Positions 22,596 through 33,163 of a DNA stretch of 64,000 nt are shown piece by piece. Where the stretch lies: the NCBI GenBank assembly GCA_963665505.1, contig OY762275.1, positions 620,001 to 684,000 of the forward strand, given 5' to 3'. The translations under genes were made by a program, and so were the position numbers. How positions within the stretch are numbered: position 1 is the first letter of the stretch; each line of letters opens with the position of its first letter. The notes below the pieces were generated by a model. It saw only the letters and a program-made list of their open reading frames with translations, was not told where the DNA came from and ran no database searches. Source of the stretch: QANA01 sp963665505 (GTDB lineage Bacteria; Bacillota; Clostridia; Christensenellales; Christensenellaceae).

Positions 22596-25500
22596 TGGCC
22601 GTACGGGTTATATCTACGAGATTAGCAATATCTGGTGAAAAAGAATATAGGGATGCTATTGCGCTGATCAACAAGCAGATGTCTACCATGAAATCGGAGC
22701 TTGCTTTAGTTGAATCTAAATACAGATCTAACGCAAACAGCATGCAGGCCTTGAATGAGAAAGCTAGTACGCTGGGCGATACATATAAAAAACAGCAGGA
22801 CAGGGTAAGTACACTTAAAGCCGCGCTGGACAACGCGAAGAGCGCGCAGGAACAGTATGCCGAAAAGATTGAAACTTTACGAGGTAAACTGGCAGCGGCG
22901 GAAAGCCAGCAGGAACAATTAAAGAATTCTACCGGGGATACGACGGAAGAGCAGAAAAAGCTCACCGATGAAATAACATCTTTAAATAAAGAGCTACAGG
23001 ATACAGAGGCGAGGGAGCTTGCAGCGAGTAAGGGCGTTGAAGGGTGGCAGAAGCAGCTCAACGAAGCTAACGTTGGCCTTAACGATCTGGATGACGAGAT
23101 ACAAAAAAATAATCAGTATCTCGAAGAAGCTAAAAACAGCGCAGACGGTTGCGCTACCTCAATTGACAAATACGGCAATACGGTAACCGAAGCGAAAGAG
23201 AACACACAGGATTTTGGAACAAAGGGATCGGCTGCCGCGGAGCAATTAGCGCAGGCTTTCTTGGCCTTGGGCGTTGCGAAAACCCTAAAAGAAATTACGG
23301 CAGCCATGAAGGAATGCATAGAGGCTTCCATTGCGTTCCAGTCTGCTTTTGCCGGCGTAGAAAAAACTGTTGATGGTACTGATGAGCAGCTGCAGAAAAT
23401 AAGCGATGGGATACAGGAGATGTCTCTGACGATCCCGGCGACGACTACCGAGATCGCAGCTATAGCGGAAGTGGCTGGGCAACTCGGTATTAAAACGGAA
23501 GATGTGCTGGCCTTCACGAGGGTAATGATAAACCTTGGCACGTCTACAAATATGACGGCGGAAGACGCCGCCACCATGATCGCACAATTTGCCAACATCA
23601 CCAGGCTGGATACATCCAAGTACGAAAACCTCGCTTCCGCTATTGTGGCGTTGGGAAACAACTATGCCACAACCGAATCCAAAATAACGGATATGGCACA
23701 GAATATGGCGTCTGCCGCCACGATAGCCGGACTTAGTGAACCCGACATTTTGGCATTATCGACCGCGGTTTCATCTCTTGGTATAGAAGCTCAGGCCGGT
23801 GGCTCTGCCATGTCTAAACTCATATCTAAACTACAATCTGCCGTTGAAACAGGTGACGGGTTAGAAGAGTTTGCGCAAGTGGCGAATATGAGCGCGGAAG
23901 AGTTCGAGGAAGCGTGGGGCGAAAATGCGGTATCTGCGCTGAATGCCTTCATCCAGGGACTGAACGATACGGAGCGAAATGGAGCTTCTGCCCTTGTTGT
24001 GCTGAACGACATGGACATAAAGGAAGTACGCCTGCGCAATGCGGTTCTTTCTTTGGCCAACGCCGGAGATTTGCTCAACAATACCTTGGATACCGCCAAT
24101 ACGGCATTTGAAGAAAATAACGCATTACAAACCGAGGCTTCGAAGCGCTACGCGACAACAGAAAGCAAAGTAGATCTCTATAAAAACAGCGTTTCTGCAC
24201 TCGAAGTTGCCGTTGGTGATACGCTTACTCCTGCTCTTGAAGATTTGGCCGAAGCGGGCGCTGATATCAATACAGGCATCGCCGAGTACATTGAAAAGAA
24301 TCCTGGCGTTGTTAAGCTGCTGACGGCTGTTACGGCTGGCTTGGCTGTTTTGACGGTTGGGGTAGTAGGATATACGGCTGCTACAAAACTCGCGTCGGCA
24401 GCTCAAGCGGCATTTAATGCGATGGCAGAAGCTAATCCTTACGTTTTGATCGCGACAGCAGCCGCGGCAGCTATAACCGCGATTAGTGTACTTGTTGTTA
24501 CAATGGATAGCTCTATTGAATCTATACATGATTTGACGGATGCGGCAAGAGACGCATCAAAAGAAATAGAGACGATAAACACTATCTATGAGGATACAGT
24601 TGCGAAGACTGACGCGGCCGCTTCTTTGGCCAAAAACTATGTTACCAGACTGGAAGAACTCGAGGCGCAGGGCCTTGATACGGCAGAGTCTCAGTCAGAG
24701 TATGCCAACATCGTAGCTTTACTAAACACGCTTATTCCCGATTTGAACCTGGTCATTTCTGAACAAACCGGGCTTGTCGAAAATGGAACGGAAGCTGTGC
24801 GGGATAATATCCAGGCATGGAAGGAAAGTGCTTACCAACAGGCCTATCAAACGAAATACAATGATCTGATTGGAACCCAGGCTGAAATAGAACTCGAACT
24901 AGAAGAGAACCAGATCAAGCGTACTAAAACCGAAGAAAAACTCAAATCTCTGGAAAAAGAACGTACTGCTATTATCGAGGCAATCAACAAACGCACCAAA
25001 GAATTGACAGACACGGCTGTGGAGCAGAGCGAAGCGCTGGGCATGAGCGTTGATGCGAACCTCGATTATGATGAAACCCTGCAGGATCTAAATCAGCAAT
25101 TAGAAGATGTAACGTATGCGATCGGCGATCAGGAAATACAGCAGGGCAATCTAGCAGACGCGATCAACATTGGCAAAGATGCCCTAAGTGAACATGAAGA
25201 AGAGATGGCACTTGCAGAGGAAGCCGTTCGCAATCTGACATCCGCAACCGAAGATTCCTCTAATGCAAACGCAAATGCCGTCGATTCGACGAACAGCGTC
25301 TCGACGGCCGTAGAGGAACTCATTACTGCCTATGAAGATGCGTACGAAAGCGCCTACGAAAACATCAACAACCAGATAGGCCTTTTTGATAGCCTCAGCA
25401 GCAAATCAAAGATTAAGGTAAATGATCTGATTAAGACCTTGCAAGGACAAACTTCCTACATGTACGAATATGCGGCCAACATCCAAAGAGCAATGGAGCT

Positions 25501-26314
25501 CGGTGTAGACGAGGGAATTATTGAAAAACTCTCTGATGGGTCGGAAGAAAGCGCTCAATATTTGGCTGCTATTGTAGCTGGCGGCGAAGAAAAAGTGGGT
25601 GAGCTCAACGAGGCTTTTGCGGGCGTAGAAGAAGGTAAAGAAGTTTTCGCTGACGCGGTTGCTACAATGGAAACAGATTTTGATGCCACGATGGATCAGC
25701 TTGTGGAAGATGCCCAGGAAATGGCGGAAGAGCTGAGTCTTTACGACGAAGCGAAAGATTCCGGCGAGGACACAGCACAGGGCTATATTGATGGGGTAAA
25801 CGCCAAACAGGCACAGTATAAGGCGGCGATGACAAGCCTTGCCAAGGCGGGACAAACAGCCTATAAAAACGCATTAAATCAGCATTCTCCCTCCAAAGCG
25901 ACAATGCGGGACGCGGAAGATACAGTGCAGGGCTATATTCTTGGCGCTGGAAACAAAAAGACGGCGTTTGAGGCGGAGATGGGACTTCTCGCAAAGTCTG
26001 GTACCGAATCGTTCAATGAGGAAATCAAAAAGGTGCAGTCGACTATCGACAGATCGGTACCACGGGATCTCGGTGTAAATGTGCGAAACTCTGATAATCA
26101 AATTACGCAAGAGGATATCACGCATTTAGTTGATTTGAGCAATTCAAAGACTGCCGGGAAGCTGGATCAGATGATCGAGATTCTCAGCCGATACCTGCCG
26201 GAATTCTCGAATTTGCAAATGGTTACGGATACAGGTGCGCTGGTTGGCGCAATAGCGCCTTCTATGGACAAAGAACTGGGCAAGATAAAGACTAAAAAGG
26301 AGCGTGGCCAATGA
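22595..26314 (+). CDS. Tail tape measure protein, 1239 aa
   Basis: The largest late gene. Residues 30-180 are long coiled coil (KEYRDAIALINKQMSTMKSE). Next comes the phage TMP core (VAGQLGIKTEDVLAFTRVMI). Residues about 570-640 are hydrophobic (LLTAVTAGLAVLTVGVVGYT; VLIATAAAAAITAISVLVVT), then more coiled coil follows. TMP length sets tail length. ATG 22595 overlaps the stop of the shifted chaperone frame. It overlaps the Dit gene at its 3' end by four bases. Confidence 0.95.
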   Translation: MAVRVISTRLAISGEKEYRDAIALINKQMSTMKSELALVESKYRSNANSMQALNEKASTLGDTYKKQQDRVSTLKAALDNAKSAQEQYAEKIETLRGKLAAAESQQEQLKNSTGDTTEEQKKLTDEITSLNKELQDTEARELAASKGVEGWQKQLNEANVGLNDLDDEIQKNNQYLEEAKNSADGCATSIDKYGNTVTEAKENTQDFGTKGSAAAEQLAQAFLALGVAKTLKEITAAMKECIEASIAFQSAFAGVEKTVDGTDEQLQKISDGIQEMSLTIPATTTEIAAIAEVAGQLGIKTEDVLAFTRVMINLGTSTNMTAEDAATMIAQFANITRLDTSKYENLASAIVALGNNYATTESKITDMAQNMASAATIAGLSEPDILALSTAVSSLGIEAQAGGSAMSKLISKLQSAVETGDGLEEFAQVANMSAEEFEEAWGENAVSALNAFIQGLNDTERNGASALVVLNDMDIKEVRLRNAVLSLANAGDLLNNTLDTANTAFEENNALQTEASKRYATTESKVDLYKNSVSALEVAVGDTLTPALEDLAEAGADINTGIAEYIEKNPGVVKLLTAVTAGLAVLTVGVVGYTAATKLASAAQAAFNAMAEANPYVLIATAAAAAITAISVLVVTMDSSIESIHDLTDAARDASKEIETINTIYEDTVAKTDAAASLAKNYVTRLEELEAQGLDTAESQSEYANIVALLNTLIPDLNLVISEQTGLVENGTEAVRDNIQAWKESAYQQAYQTKYNDLIGTQAEIELELEENQIKRTKTEEKLKSLEKERTAIIEAINKRTKELTDTAVEQSEALGMSVDANLDYDETLQDLNQQLEDVTYAIGDQEIQQGNLADAINIGKDALSEHEEEMALAEEAVRNLTSATEDSSNANANAVDSTNSVSTAVEELITAYEDAYESAYENINNQIGLFDSLSSKSKIKVNDLIKTLQGQTSYMYEYAANIQRAMELGVDEGIIEKLSDGSEESAQYLAAIVAGGEEKVGELNEAFAGVEEGKEVFADAVATMETDFDATMDQLVEDAQEMAEELSLYDEAKDSGEDTAQGYIDGVNAKQAQYKAAMTSLAKAGQTAYKNALNQHSPSKATMRDAEDTVQGYILGAGNKKTAFEAEMGLLAKSGTESFNEEIKKVQSTIDRSVPRDLGVNVRNSDNQITQEDITHLVDLSNSKTAGKLDQMIEILSRYLPEFSNLQMVTDTGALVGAIAPSMDKELGKIKTKKERGQ

Positions 26315-26952
26315 TAAACGGTGTAACGATTGGCGAAAAGCATAGTTTTAATGATTGGGGTACACGCCTTTCCACTATGAGTATCACGCTGCCTCTGCCC
26401 AAGACAAACTATGTGGATATACCCGGCAGAGACGGTCCTTTGGACTTAACGGAAGTATTTGGCCAAGTCAATTACTATAACCGCGATTTTACAATTGAGC
26501 TTACAAAGCTGGATGCTACGCGCAAGTGGGAAACGCTTATAACAGAAATTGCCAACTACGTTCACGGTAAAAAGTTGAAAATAACGTTTGATAAGGATCC
26601 GGACCATTACTATTACGCACGCTGTACGGTAGATCGGCTGAGCACGAGCGCCATGCTGGGCATTATTACGATCTACTGTAATTCGGATCCGTACAAGTAC
26701 AAACAAAACCTGACGGTGGTCGAAGAAGCGATCGACACATCCGGGACTATCATACTGACAAATGACCGGATGCCTTCTATCCCAACAATCACAGTTGACG
26801 CTGAAATGACGCTGACATGGGGTGACTATGAGGTCACGCTGTCCGCGGGAGAGCATAAATTGCTGGATCTGGTCCTGGAAGAAGGGGACAACACGATTTC
26901 GGTCTCTGGGACAGGGACCATCACATTCACTTATCAGGAAGGGGCCCTTTAA
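26311..26952 (+). CDS. Distal tail protein (Dit)
   Basis: A Dit-family hub protein: SFNDWGTRLSTMSITLPLPK, then YVDIPGRDGPLDLTEVFGQV and YNRDFTIEL, followed by a C-terminal galectin-like beta domain. It forms the ring between tail tube and tip. At 213 residues it is of normal length, coupled to the TMP gene by ATGA and followed directly by the Tal gene. Confidence 0.9.
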   Translation: MINGVTIGEKHSFNDWGTRLSTMSITLPLPKTNYVDIPGRDGPLDLTEVFGQVNYYNRDFTIELTKLDATRKWETLITEIANYVHGKKLKITFDKDPDHYYYARCTVDRLSTSAMLGIITIYCNSDPYKYKQNLTVVEEAIDTSGTIILTNDRMPSIPTITVDAEMTLTWGDYEVTLSAGEHKLLDLVLEEGDNTISVSGTGTITFTYQEGAL

Positions 26953-28605
26953 ATGTATCAAATCAAATGCGATGACGATATCATATATGACCCTCGGGAT
27001 GTCAGTTTATCTATTCAGGATCCTCTGCTTTCCCAAGAAGTGAACAAGGTGTGCGAGTTGTCTTTTTATCTGCCGTATGACCATCCATACTACGACAGTG
27101 TTACGAAGCTAAAATCAATTATTCGGTTATATAAAGACGGTACTTTGATTTTCAAAGGTCGTGCGTGGAGTGATGAGCAGGACACATATAAGACAAAAGA
27201 TATCTTGTGTGAAAGTGCGCTGGCTTACCTGCTGGACAGTCGGATCCGGCCGTTTGAATTCCAGGGCTCTATCTTGGAGTTCCTGACCGCTATTATTACG
27301 GAACACAACGAACAAGTAAGCGCGAGCCAGCAGTTTACTCTTGGAAATGTGACGGTGACAGATCCCAACGGCTATATTGCCCGTAGCAGTATAAACTATC
27401 TTACGCCTTGGGAGGTTATTCAGACAAGGCTGATCGATACGCACGGCGGGTACTTGCAGGTGCGCTTTGATGAAGAAGAAAACTGTATTTTAGACTATCT
27501 TGCGGATTTTTCGGACACATCAACGCAGGTTATTCGGCTGGGCGAGAACATCGTCGATATGCTCATAAAAAACAGCGGCGAGGAAATGTACACAGCTGTG
27601 ATCCCGCTGGGCGCGAAGCTGTCAGAAATTGATTCTGACACGGAAGACGATACCCGCCTGACGATCGCCGATGTGAACGATGGGGACGACTATCTTATAA
27701 ACTCCACGTTGGCGGCGGAGTATGGCGTGATCTACGCCCCGACCGATGATACAACATGGGATGATGTCACACTGCCGGCCAACCTAAAAACAAAAGGTTT
27801 GGCGTATCTGAACGATACCGCCACCAGGTGGACGCAGACGATATCCTTGACAGCCATAGATCTTCACAATATGGACGTATCGGTCGAGGAACTGAAGTTC
27901 TGCGAGAAAGTGCCCGTGATCAGTGCTCTGCACGATTTAGAAGAGATATATCTTATTAGCGCGATACAGATACCTTTGAACAATCCTGCGGAAGCCAGGA
28001 TCACGTTGGGTGAGACAAAACTGACCTATGTCGGGGAAAGCGTAAAGAAAACAAACAGCGCCATAACCCGTATCGGAAATATAGAACGGGACTATGCGAC
28101 CAAAGCAAAAGCGGCGGAAATCGCGAGCGAGGTTATAAACAGCAATACGTCTATACTGCAGTCTGCCCAACAGATTATTCTGTCCGCGCTGGAAGAATAT
28201 ACACGGACAGAGGATTTTACGCAGCTACAAAGCACTGTCGAAACGCAATTTAGCATCATGGCAGGTCAGATTGATATTGTTTTTACAACCGCGACGTCAC
28301 AGATCAGCACGCTGAACGGGGAAACAAAACAGCAATTTGATAACATCGAGAAATACATACGTTTTTTGGATGGCTCGATTGTACTCGGGCAATCTGACAG
28401 TCAAATCAAGCTGCGGATCGAGAACGACATATTATATTTCTTTGCAGGGGCGGACGACGCGGCGGATATAGACACAGCATTTGCTTATTTTAGTGCCGGA
28501 AAAATGTATGAGACTGATGTGGACATCGTCAAGTCATTGAAAATAGGGAACTTCGTTTTCACCCCCCGAGCAAATGGAAATTTAAGCTATAGGAAGGCGA
28601 ACTAA
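26953..28605 (+). CDS. Tail-associated (Tal-like) tip protein, 550 aa
   Basis: The N-terminal 370 residues match the phage minor structural/tail endopeptidase-type hub (KVCELSFYLPYDHPYYDSV, then GRAWSDEQDTYKTKDILCES and YLTPWEVIQTRLIDTHGGYL). A helical region (about 370-470) and a short C-terminal part follow. No peptidase domain is visible, so it is probably the structural tip only. It is adjacent to Dit with no gap and its stop overlaps the fibre start by one base. Confidence 0.85.
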   Translation: MYQIKCDDDIIYDPRDVSLSIQDPLLSQEVNKVCELSFYLPYDHPYYDSVTKLKSIIRLYKDGTLIFKGRAWSDEQDTYKTKDILCESALAYLLDSRIRPFEFQGSILEFLTAIITEHNEQVSASQQFTLGNVTVTDPNGYIARSSINYLTPWEVIQTRLIDTHGGYLQVRFDEEENCILDYLADFSDTSTQVIRLGENIVDMLIKNSGEEMYTAVIPLGAKLSEIDSDTEDDTRLTIADVNDGDDYLINSTLAAEYGVIYAPTDDTTWDDVTLPANLKTKGLAYLNDTATRWTQTISLTAIDLHNMDVSVEELKFCEKVPVISALHDLEEIYLISAIQIPLNNPAEARITLGETKLTYVGESVKKTNSAITRIGNIERDYATKAKAAEIASEVINSNTSILQSAQQIILSALEEYTRTEDFTQLQSTVETQFSIMAGQIDIVFTTATSQISTLNGETKQQFDNIEKYIRFLDGSIVLGQSDSQIKLRIENDILYFFAGADDAADIDTAFAYFSAGKMYETDVDIVKSLKIGNFVFTPRANGNLSYRKAN

Positions 28606-30521
28606 TGGCGAGAGTAACACCGATCAACAGCGGCTATACAATTATAAACGGCGTTGGGACGGGCTCGAACGGCGACCGGATTGACGTTTGGGTCGAATAC
28701 AAGGTCACTGGCCAGAACATAGCGACCAATACGTCAGATCTTTCCGTGTTTTTCTATGCCGCCCTGCGCCCAGGAGAATCGTCCAACACAAGCTATGATA
28801 GTGGGCTATATTCTTCACTGACCGTCAACGGAGTGGCAGGTGTGGGCGTCACGAACGGGCCCTACGACTTCCGTAGCTCTGCGAATATTCATACGTTGGG
28901 TACTTATAGCGGAACGATCACGCATAACGATGACGGCACAAAAACAATATCGATAAGCGGTTCGTTTACCACCAGGTCAACCTATATCAGCGGCGGTAAC
29001 GTATCCGGGTCTGTTGTTTTGCCGACGATCGCCAGGGCGACAACCCCCAACATAGCATCGCAAGTCACGATGGGTACCGAGGTATCAATCACTCTTTCGC
29101 CGGCCAGCGGTGGTTTTACGCATACGCTTCGGTTTATATTTGGTTCGTCCGATGTGACTATTGTGGTTAAAACGAGCGAGACGACAATACCATATACTTT
29201 TTTGGTCACGCTGGCAAGCAATATACCAAACGCAACAGACGGGTCTTGCACATTATATTGCGACACATATGTGGGGGATACGCTGATCGGCACGAAGAAC
29301 GTTGCATTTACACTGTCAATCCCGGCATCTGTTATCCCAAGCGCGTCTTTTACGGTAGAAGAGTATGTATCATCGATTGCTGCGCAGTTTGGCTGCTATG
29401 TGCAGAATAAATCGCGGCTGCGAATTGAGATCACGGCCGACGGGGTCTATGGCAGCACTATAACGGACTATAAAACGACGGTCAATGGCACAGAATATAC
29501 GAACGATACAGTTACAACGGAGGCTCTTAAAACGCCCGGCACTAATACGATCTACGTCGAAGTCACGGACAGCCGCGGGCGTAAATACACGACGTCGCAG
29601 AATGTTACAGTAATTGCGTATCAAAGCCCGGCGATCACAGTATTGACTGCCTACCGGTGCGACGCGGCCGGCGACGCCGATGATGATGGAAGCTACGTGC
29701 GTGTGGTTCTCGAGGGAAGTATCAGTCCTGTCAATGACGGTTCGGATGACAAGAACACAAAATCATTTAAGGTGCTATATAGACAGACCGGGACGGAAAC
29801 ATATACAACGGAAACCTTGACAGTCTCGGGATACACAATAGATGATACGACTGTAATTATCCTAAGCGGCATGAATGTTGATTACTCATATGATGTCCGC
29901 GGGCAGCTCGAAGATTTTTTCTCTACGACAATCCGTGACGTTATAGTATCAACCGCGGCCACGATTTTAGACTTTCGGGCCAATGGACAAGGTATGGCTA
30001 TCGGAAAAGCATCAGAACAAGACGGGCTGGAAGTTGCTTGGGATGCGGAATTTAAAGAGGATGTAACGGTACTCGGCGATCTTGACGCTGGGAGTTCAAA
30101 TCTGTCTCCTAGAGGTACGATTGTTGCTTTCGCGGGATCCCCCGCTCCAGACGGCTGGTTGCTTTGCGACGGAAGCGCGGTTTCACGTACGACATACGCT
30201 TCGTTGTTTGCTTTAATAGGAACGATCTTTGGAGCAGGTGATGAGAGCACAACTTTTAATGTACCAAATCTCAAAGGCCGTGTTGTTGTTGGGTTGGATG
30301 ATTCTGACGCTGATTTTGATACACTCGGGGAAACCGGCGGGGCTAAAACGCATATTCTGACAGGTGCGGAAATCGGAGCACATAACTCGGAAAACGAAAC
30401 GACAGGATATGGCCTTACGGAAGCATCTGCTTTTGAGGATAGGGTAAAGGTTAGCCTGGAACAAACAGCTATGAGCTTGTTGCAACCATACACTGTCCTC
30501 AATTACATCATTAAATATTAG
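28605..30521 (+). CDS. Tail fibre: DUF859-like with tail-collar domain, 638 aa
   Basis: Residues 1-150 and the repeated beta units up to about 520 resemble DUF859 siphovirus fibre proteins (YSGTITHNDDGTKTISISGS). Residues about 505-565 are a phage tail collar domain (GTIVAFAGSPAPDGWLLCDG, then TFNVPNLKGRVVVG). The C-terminal part ends with the typical LQPYTVLNYIIKY tip. It should be a receptor-binding fibre or tip. ATG 28605 overlaps the Tal stop (TAATG). Confidence 0.85.
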   Translation: MARVTPINSGYTIINGVGTGSNGDRIDVWVEYKVTGQNIATNTSDLSVFFYAALRPGESSNTSYDSGLYSSLTVNGVAGVGVTNGPYDFRSSANIHTLGTYSGTITHNDDGTKTISISGSFTTRSTYISGGNVSGSVVLPTIARATTPNIASQVTMGTEVSITLSPASGGFTHTLRFIFGSSDVTIVVKTSETTIPYTFLVTLASNIPNATDGSCTLYCDTYVGDTLIGTKNVAFTLSIPASVIPSASFTVEEYVSSIAAQFGCYVQNKSRLRIEITADGVYGSTITDYKTTVNGTEYTNDTVTTEALKTPGTNTIYVEVTDSRGRKYTTSQNVTVIAYQSPAITVLTAYRCDAAGDADDDGSYVRVVLEGSISPVNDGSDDKNTKSFKVLYRQTGTETYTTETLTVSGYTIDDTTVIILSGMNVDYSYDVRGQLEDFFSTTIRDVIVSTAATILDFRANGQGMAIGKASEQDGLEVAWDAEFKEDVTVLGDLDAGSSNLSPRGTIVAFAGSPAPDGWLLCDGSAVSRTTYASLFALIGTIFGAGDESTTFNVPNLKGRVVVGLDDSDADFDTLGETGGAKTHILTGAEIGAHNSENETTGYGLTEASAFEDRVKVSLEQTAMSLLQPYTVLNYIIKY

Positions 30522-30529
30522 GAGGAAAT

Positions 30530-31810
30530 ATGAGCTTAAAGTGGACACTCTTATTTAACGTAGATCAGCAGACGCTGACACGGACTGATACCGCGAAGCT
30601 GGTTGCGGATAGCAGAAACTATGTATATGCGCACTTCACATTTTCGGCCGGATGGGACGATCTAAGCAAGGTTGCACAGTTTACGCGCCGCACGCGGCCA
30701 GACGTGACGTATGACGTAAATATTGTTGATGATGAATGCCTCGTCCCGTGGGAGGTCCTTGTTGGAGAAGGGGACTTGGAAATAAACGTGTTTGGCGGTG
30801 ACTTAGCCACGACTGCGCCTTGCGTCGTACATATATACGCGTCTGGCCTAAAAGATGGAGAGCTTCCGGAAGAGCCAACGCCAGGGGCTTTCGACGAGAT
30901 ACTTACAAAACTATTGCACATCGGCGACTTTACTGAATATCCGCTTAAAAATCTTCCGATAAATGCTGATTTTTCGGGCGGGACGGAAGGGTGGAGCGGT
31001 TCTGGTGTAAATCTATCTGCAGCTGATGGGGTATGTTCTGCTACTGGAACAGGAACAACGCAATATCCTCAAATGTATCAAACGATATCCGATGCATGTG
31101 TTGCGGGACATAAAATATATGGGAAAATGCGTGTCCGGGTTACGAATAATGCTTGTACACAAATAGTCATATACGTATATAAAGCAGGCGGAACTAGCGT
31201 GGTAAAAGTTATTTTCTCGCCAGTTGAAAGTCAATGGTACGACATATCACATATTTTTACGCAGATAGAAACCGGAAATTTGCGCGTCTTAATTTTGCAT
31301 CAGTACGCGGATGCGGCCACTGCCACTAATAAAGTAATGGAGATCGGAACGATGATAGTAACCGATTTGACTTCGGATTTCGGCAGCGGAAATGAACCGG
31401 GTACGGAATTTATGGAAGACTTCACTGGATTATTTCCAAACGATTGGTTTGATAATTTAAGCTATAAAGAGCTTATAGACGCGCTTATTACGATGTATGG
31501 TCTTCCGCAAAACCGAATTTCTCCGACTATAGTGTCCGGATGGTCGAACTACAGCACAGAGTCAGTGAGCTATATAAAAAGAGGGAAGACAGTAAATTTG
31601 CGGGGGGCTTTAGCTGGTGGCGCAACTGGCACAACGCCGTTTACATTTACGGTGGGGAATAGGCCCCCGCAAAAAATGCGGGCGATAACGTATGCGTATG
31701 GGATCGGTTGGGCACTTGCAGAAATACGTACCACGGGAGAAATATACCTATATTTTAATGGCTCTCCTACATATGTTTCTCTCGACAATATACATTTCGA
31801 TGTTGAATAA
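30530..31810 (+). CDS. Baseplate/receptor-binding protein (BppU-like N-terminus), 426 aa
   Basis: Residues 1-110 (VYAHFTFSAGWDDLSKVAQF, then VPWEVLVGEGDLEINVFGGD) resemble the N-terminal attachment domain of BppU-type baseplate proteins. Residues about 145-290 form a carbohydrate-binding-like beta sandwich (GWSGSGVNLSAADGVCSATG). The C-terminus is a distinct beta domain, probably the receptor-binding head. ATG 30530 has TAGGAGGAAAT. Host-range specificity is inferred from position and domain types. Confidence 0.75.
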   Translation: MSLKWTLLFNVDQQTLTRTDTAKLVADSRNYVYAHFTFSAGWDDLSKVAQFTRRTRPDVTYDVNIVDDECLVPWEVLVGEGDLEINVFGGDLATTAPCVVHIYASGLKDGELPEEPTPGAFDEILTKLLHIGDFTEYPLKNLPINADFSGGTEGWSGSGVNLSAADGVCSATGTGTTQYPQMYQTISDACVAGHKIYGKMRVRVTNNACTQIVIYVYKAGGTSVVKVIFSPVESQWYDISHIFTQIETGNLRVLILHQYADAATATNKVMEIGTMIVTDLTSDFGSGNEPGTEFMEDFTGLFPNDWFDNLSYKELIDALITMYGLPQNRISPTIVSGWSNYSTESVSYIKRGKTVNLRGALAGGATGTTPFTFTVGNRPPQKMRAITYAYGIGWALAEIRTTGEIYLYFNGSPTYVSLDNIHFDVE

Positions 31811-31822
31811 AGGGGGTAAAAG

Positions 31823-32167
31823 ATGATATACGCACATAGAATTGATGCGGACGGATGTTTTGTGGAAGATGTGTTTGCAGATGCTTTGGACGATACGTTA
31901 ATCGAGACGCCTTGCCCGGAAGGACTGTACAGACCAAAATGGGACGGTGAACAGTGGGTAGAGGGCGAGACGCAGGAGAATATAAACGCGATCTTGGCGG
32001 AAAAGATACGAGCCAGGCGCAACCAACTACTGGCAGAAAGTGATTGGACGCAGCTCCCCGATGCGCCAGCGGACACGGCCGACTGGGCAGTATATCGGCA
32101 GGAGCTGCGGGATATTCCGGAGCAGACGGGGTTCCCGACGGAAGTGTCTTGGCCGGCAGAACCCTAA
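31823..32167 (+). CDS. Tail fibre assembly-type protein (XkdW/APC-like), 114 aa
   Basis: The second half carries the signature of phage tail assembly chaperone/XkdW-like proteins: IRARRNQLLAESDWTQLPDA, then DWAVYRQELRDIPEQTGFPT and a final SWP. The N-terminal part (WDGEQWVEG) is also typical. It lies directly after the fibre genes and before a terminator, so it closes the structural operon. Confidence 0.75.
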   Translation: MIYAHRIDADGCFVEDVFADALDDTLIETPCPEGLYRPKWDGEQWVEGETQENINAILAEKIRARRNQLLAESDWTQLPDAPADTADWAVYRQELRDIPEQTGFPTEVSWPAEP

Positions 32168-32180
32168 AAAATTACCTGAT

Positions 32181-32207
32181 AATGGGACGAATTCGTCCCA
32201 TTTTTTA
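32181..32207 (+). terminator. Terminator closing the tail operon
   Basis: A perfect 22-bp palindrome (AATGGGACGAA/TTCGTCCCATT) followed by T residues, between the fibre assembly gene and the endolysin. Confidence 0.9.
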
Positions 32208-32237
32208 TTGCAAAAGAAACGGAGGAGAAAAAACGAG

Positions 32238-33152
32238 ATGGCAGTTTTGAAAAATGCGGGATTGGTTGCCTTTGCCCAAAAAGCACTACAAGAAGGCTGG
32301 GGATACGTTTGGAGTGCGCAAGGGCATTTTTACACGGAAGCCCTTGCAAAGGAATGGGGACAAGCAAAACGTGCAGGGATGAGTGAAAAATATTATACAA
32401 GCACATGTAAGAAGTGGTTTGATCATTATGTAGCCGACTGCTCAGGCCTTATAATCGCTGCGTTCCGCTCAATGCAGAGCGATTACGCCGACCAGGCATC
32501 CGGTACATTGATGAAACGTTGCACAGAGAGTGGCAACATCGGTACAATCCCGGAAATACCTGGCCTATGCGTGTGGCGTAAAAACCATATCGGGATATAT
32601 ATTGGAAATGGATACGTTATAGAAGCGGCCGGCGTGGACTTTGGGGTTGTAAAAACTCCAATAAAGAGCCCTGCTAAAGGGTATGCGTGGACAAAGTGGG
32701 GCAAGTTGAAGGACGTCGAGTACCCGGCAGAGGAAGGCGAAAGTGGTGAAACCACAGAAACGACTTTTACCCGCGAATTGCAACTGACCTATACGGTCTC
32801 CGGCTCTAAAACTGGCCGCGTGAATATGCGTTCTGCCCCCGGGAAAACGATTCTGCGGCAGGTAAACGAAGGAGAACAGGTCGTTTATATGGGTACCGGC
32901 GAATATTTAAAAATCCGCTATGCTGGGCAAACCGGCTACATTCATGCTCAATTTCTGAAACGTCAATCGTATATGACCGGCGACGACGTAAAGGCGGTGC
33001 AGACAGCCTTGAACGCTGCTGGCTTTGACTGTGGCAACGTAGACGGAGTTTTCGGGTTGAAGACGGCGGCGGCGGCGGCAAAATTCCAGGCGGCCAAAAA
33101 GTTGACTGTCGATGGGATTGTGGGGAAGAACACTTGGGCGGCATTATTTTAG
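32238..33152 (+). CDS. Endolysin: NlpC/P60-like + SH3b + PG-binding domain
   Basis: ATG 32238 follows GGAGGAGAAA; longer in-frame readings run through the terminator and the previous gene. Residues 1-155 are a Cys/His peptidase of NlpC/P60 or CHAP-like type, with Cys68 in VADCSGL and His117 in KNHIGIYIG. Residues about 165-225 are a bacterial SH3 domain (GRVNMRSAPGKTILRQVNEG). Residues about 240-300 are a PG_binding_1 domain (VKAVQTALNAAGFDCGNVDG). It would cleave wall peptide bonds at lysis, helped by the membrane proteins downstream. Confidence 0.92.
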   Translation: MAVLKNAGLVAFAQKALQEGWGYVWSAQGHFYTEALAKEWGQAKRAGMSEKYYTSTCKKWFDHYVADCSGLIIAAFRSMQSDYADQASGTLMKRCTESGNIGTIPEIPGLCVWRKNHIGIYIGNGYVIEAAGVDFGVVKTPIKSPAKGYAWTKWGKLKDVEYPAEEGESGETTETTFTRELQLTYTVSGSKTGRVNMRSAPGKTILRQVNEGEQVVYMGTGEYLKIRYAGQTGYIHAQFLKRQSYMTGDDVKAVQTALNAAGFDCGNVDGVFGLKTAAAAAKFQAAKKLTVDGIVGKNTWAALF

Positions 33153-33163
33153 GAGGGGACATC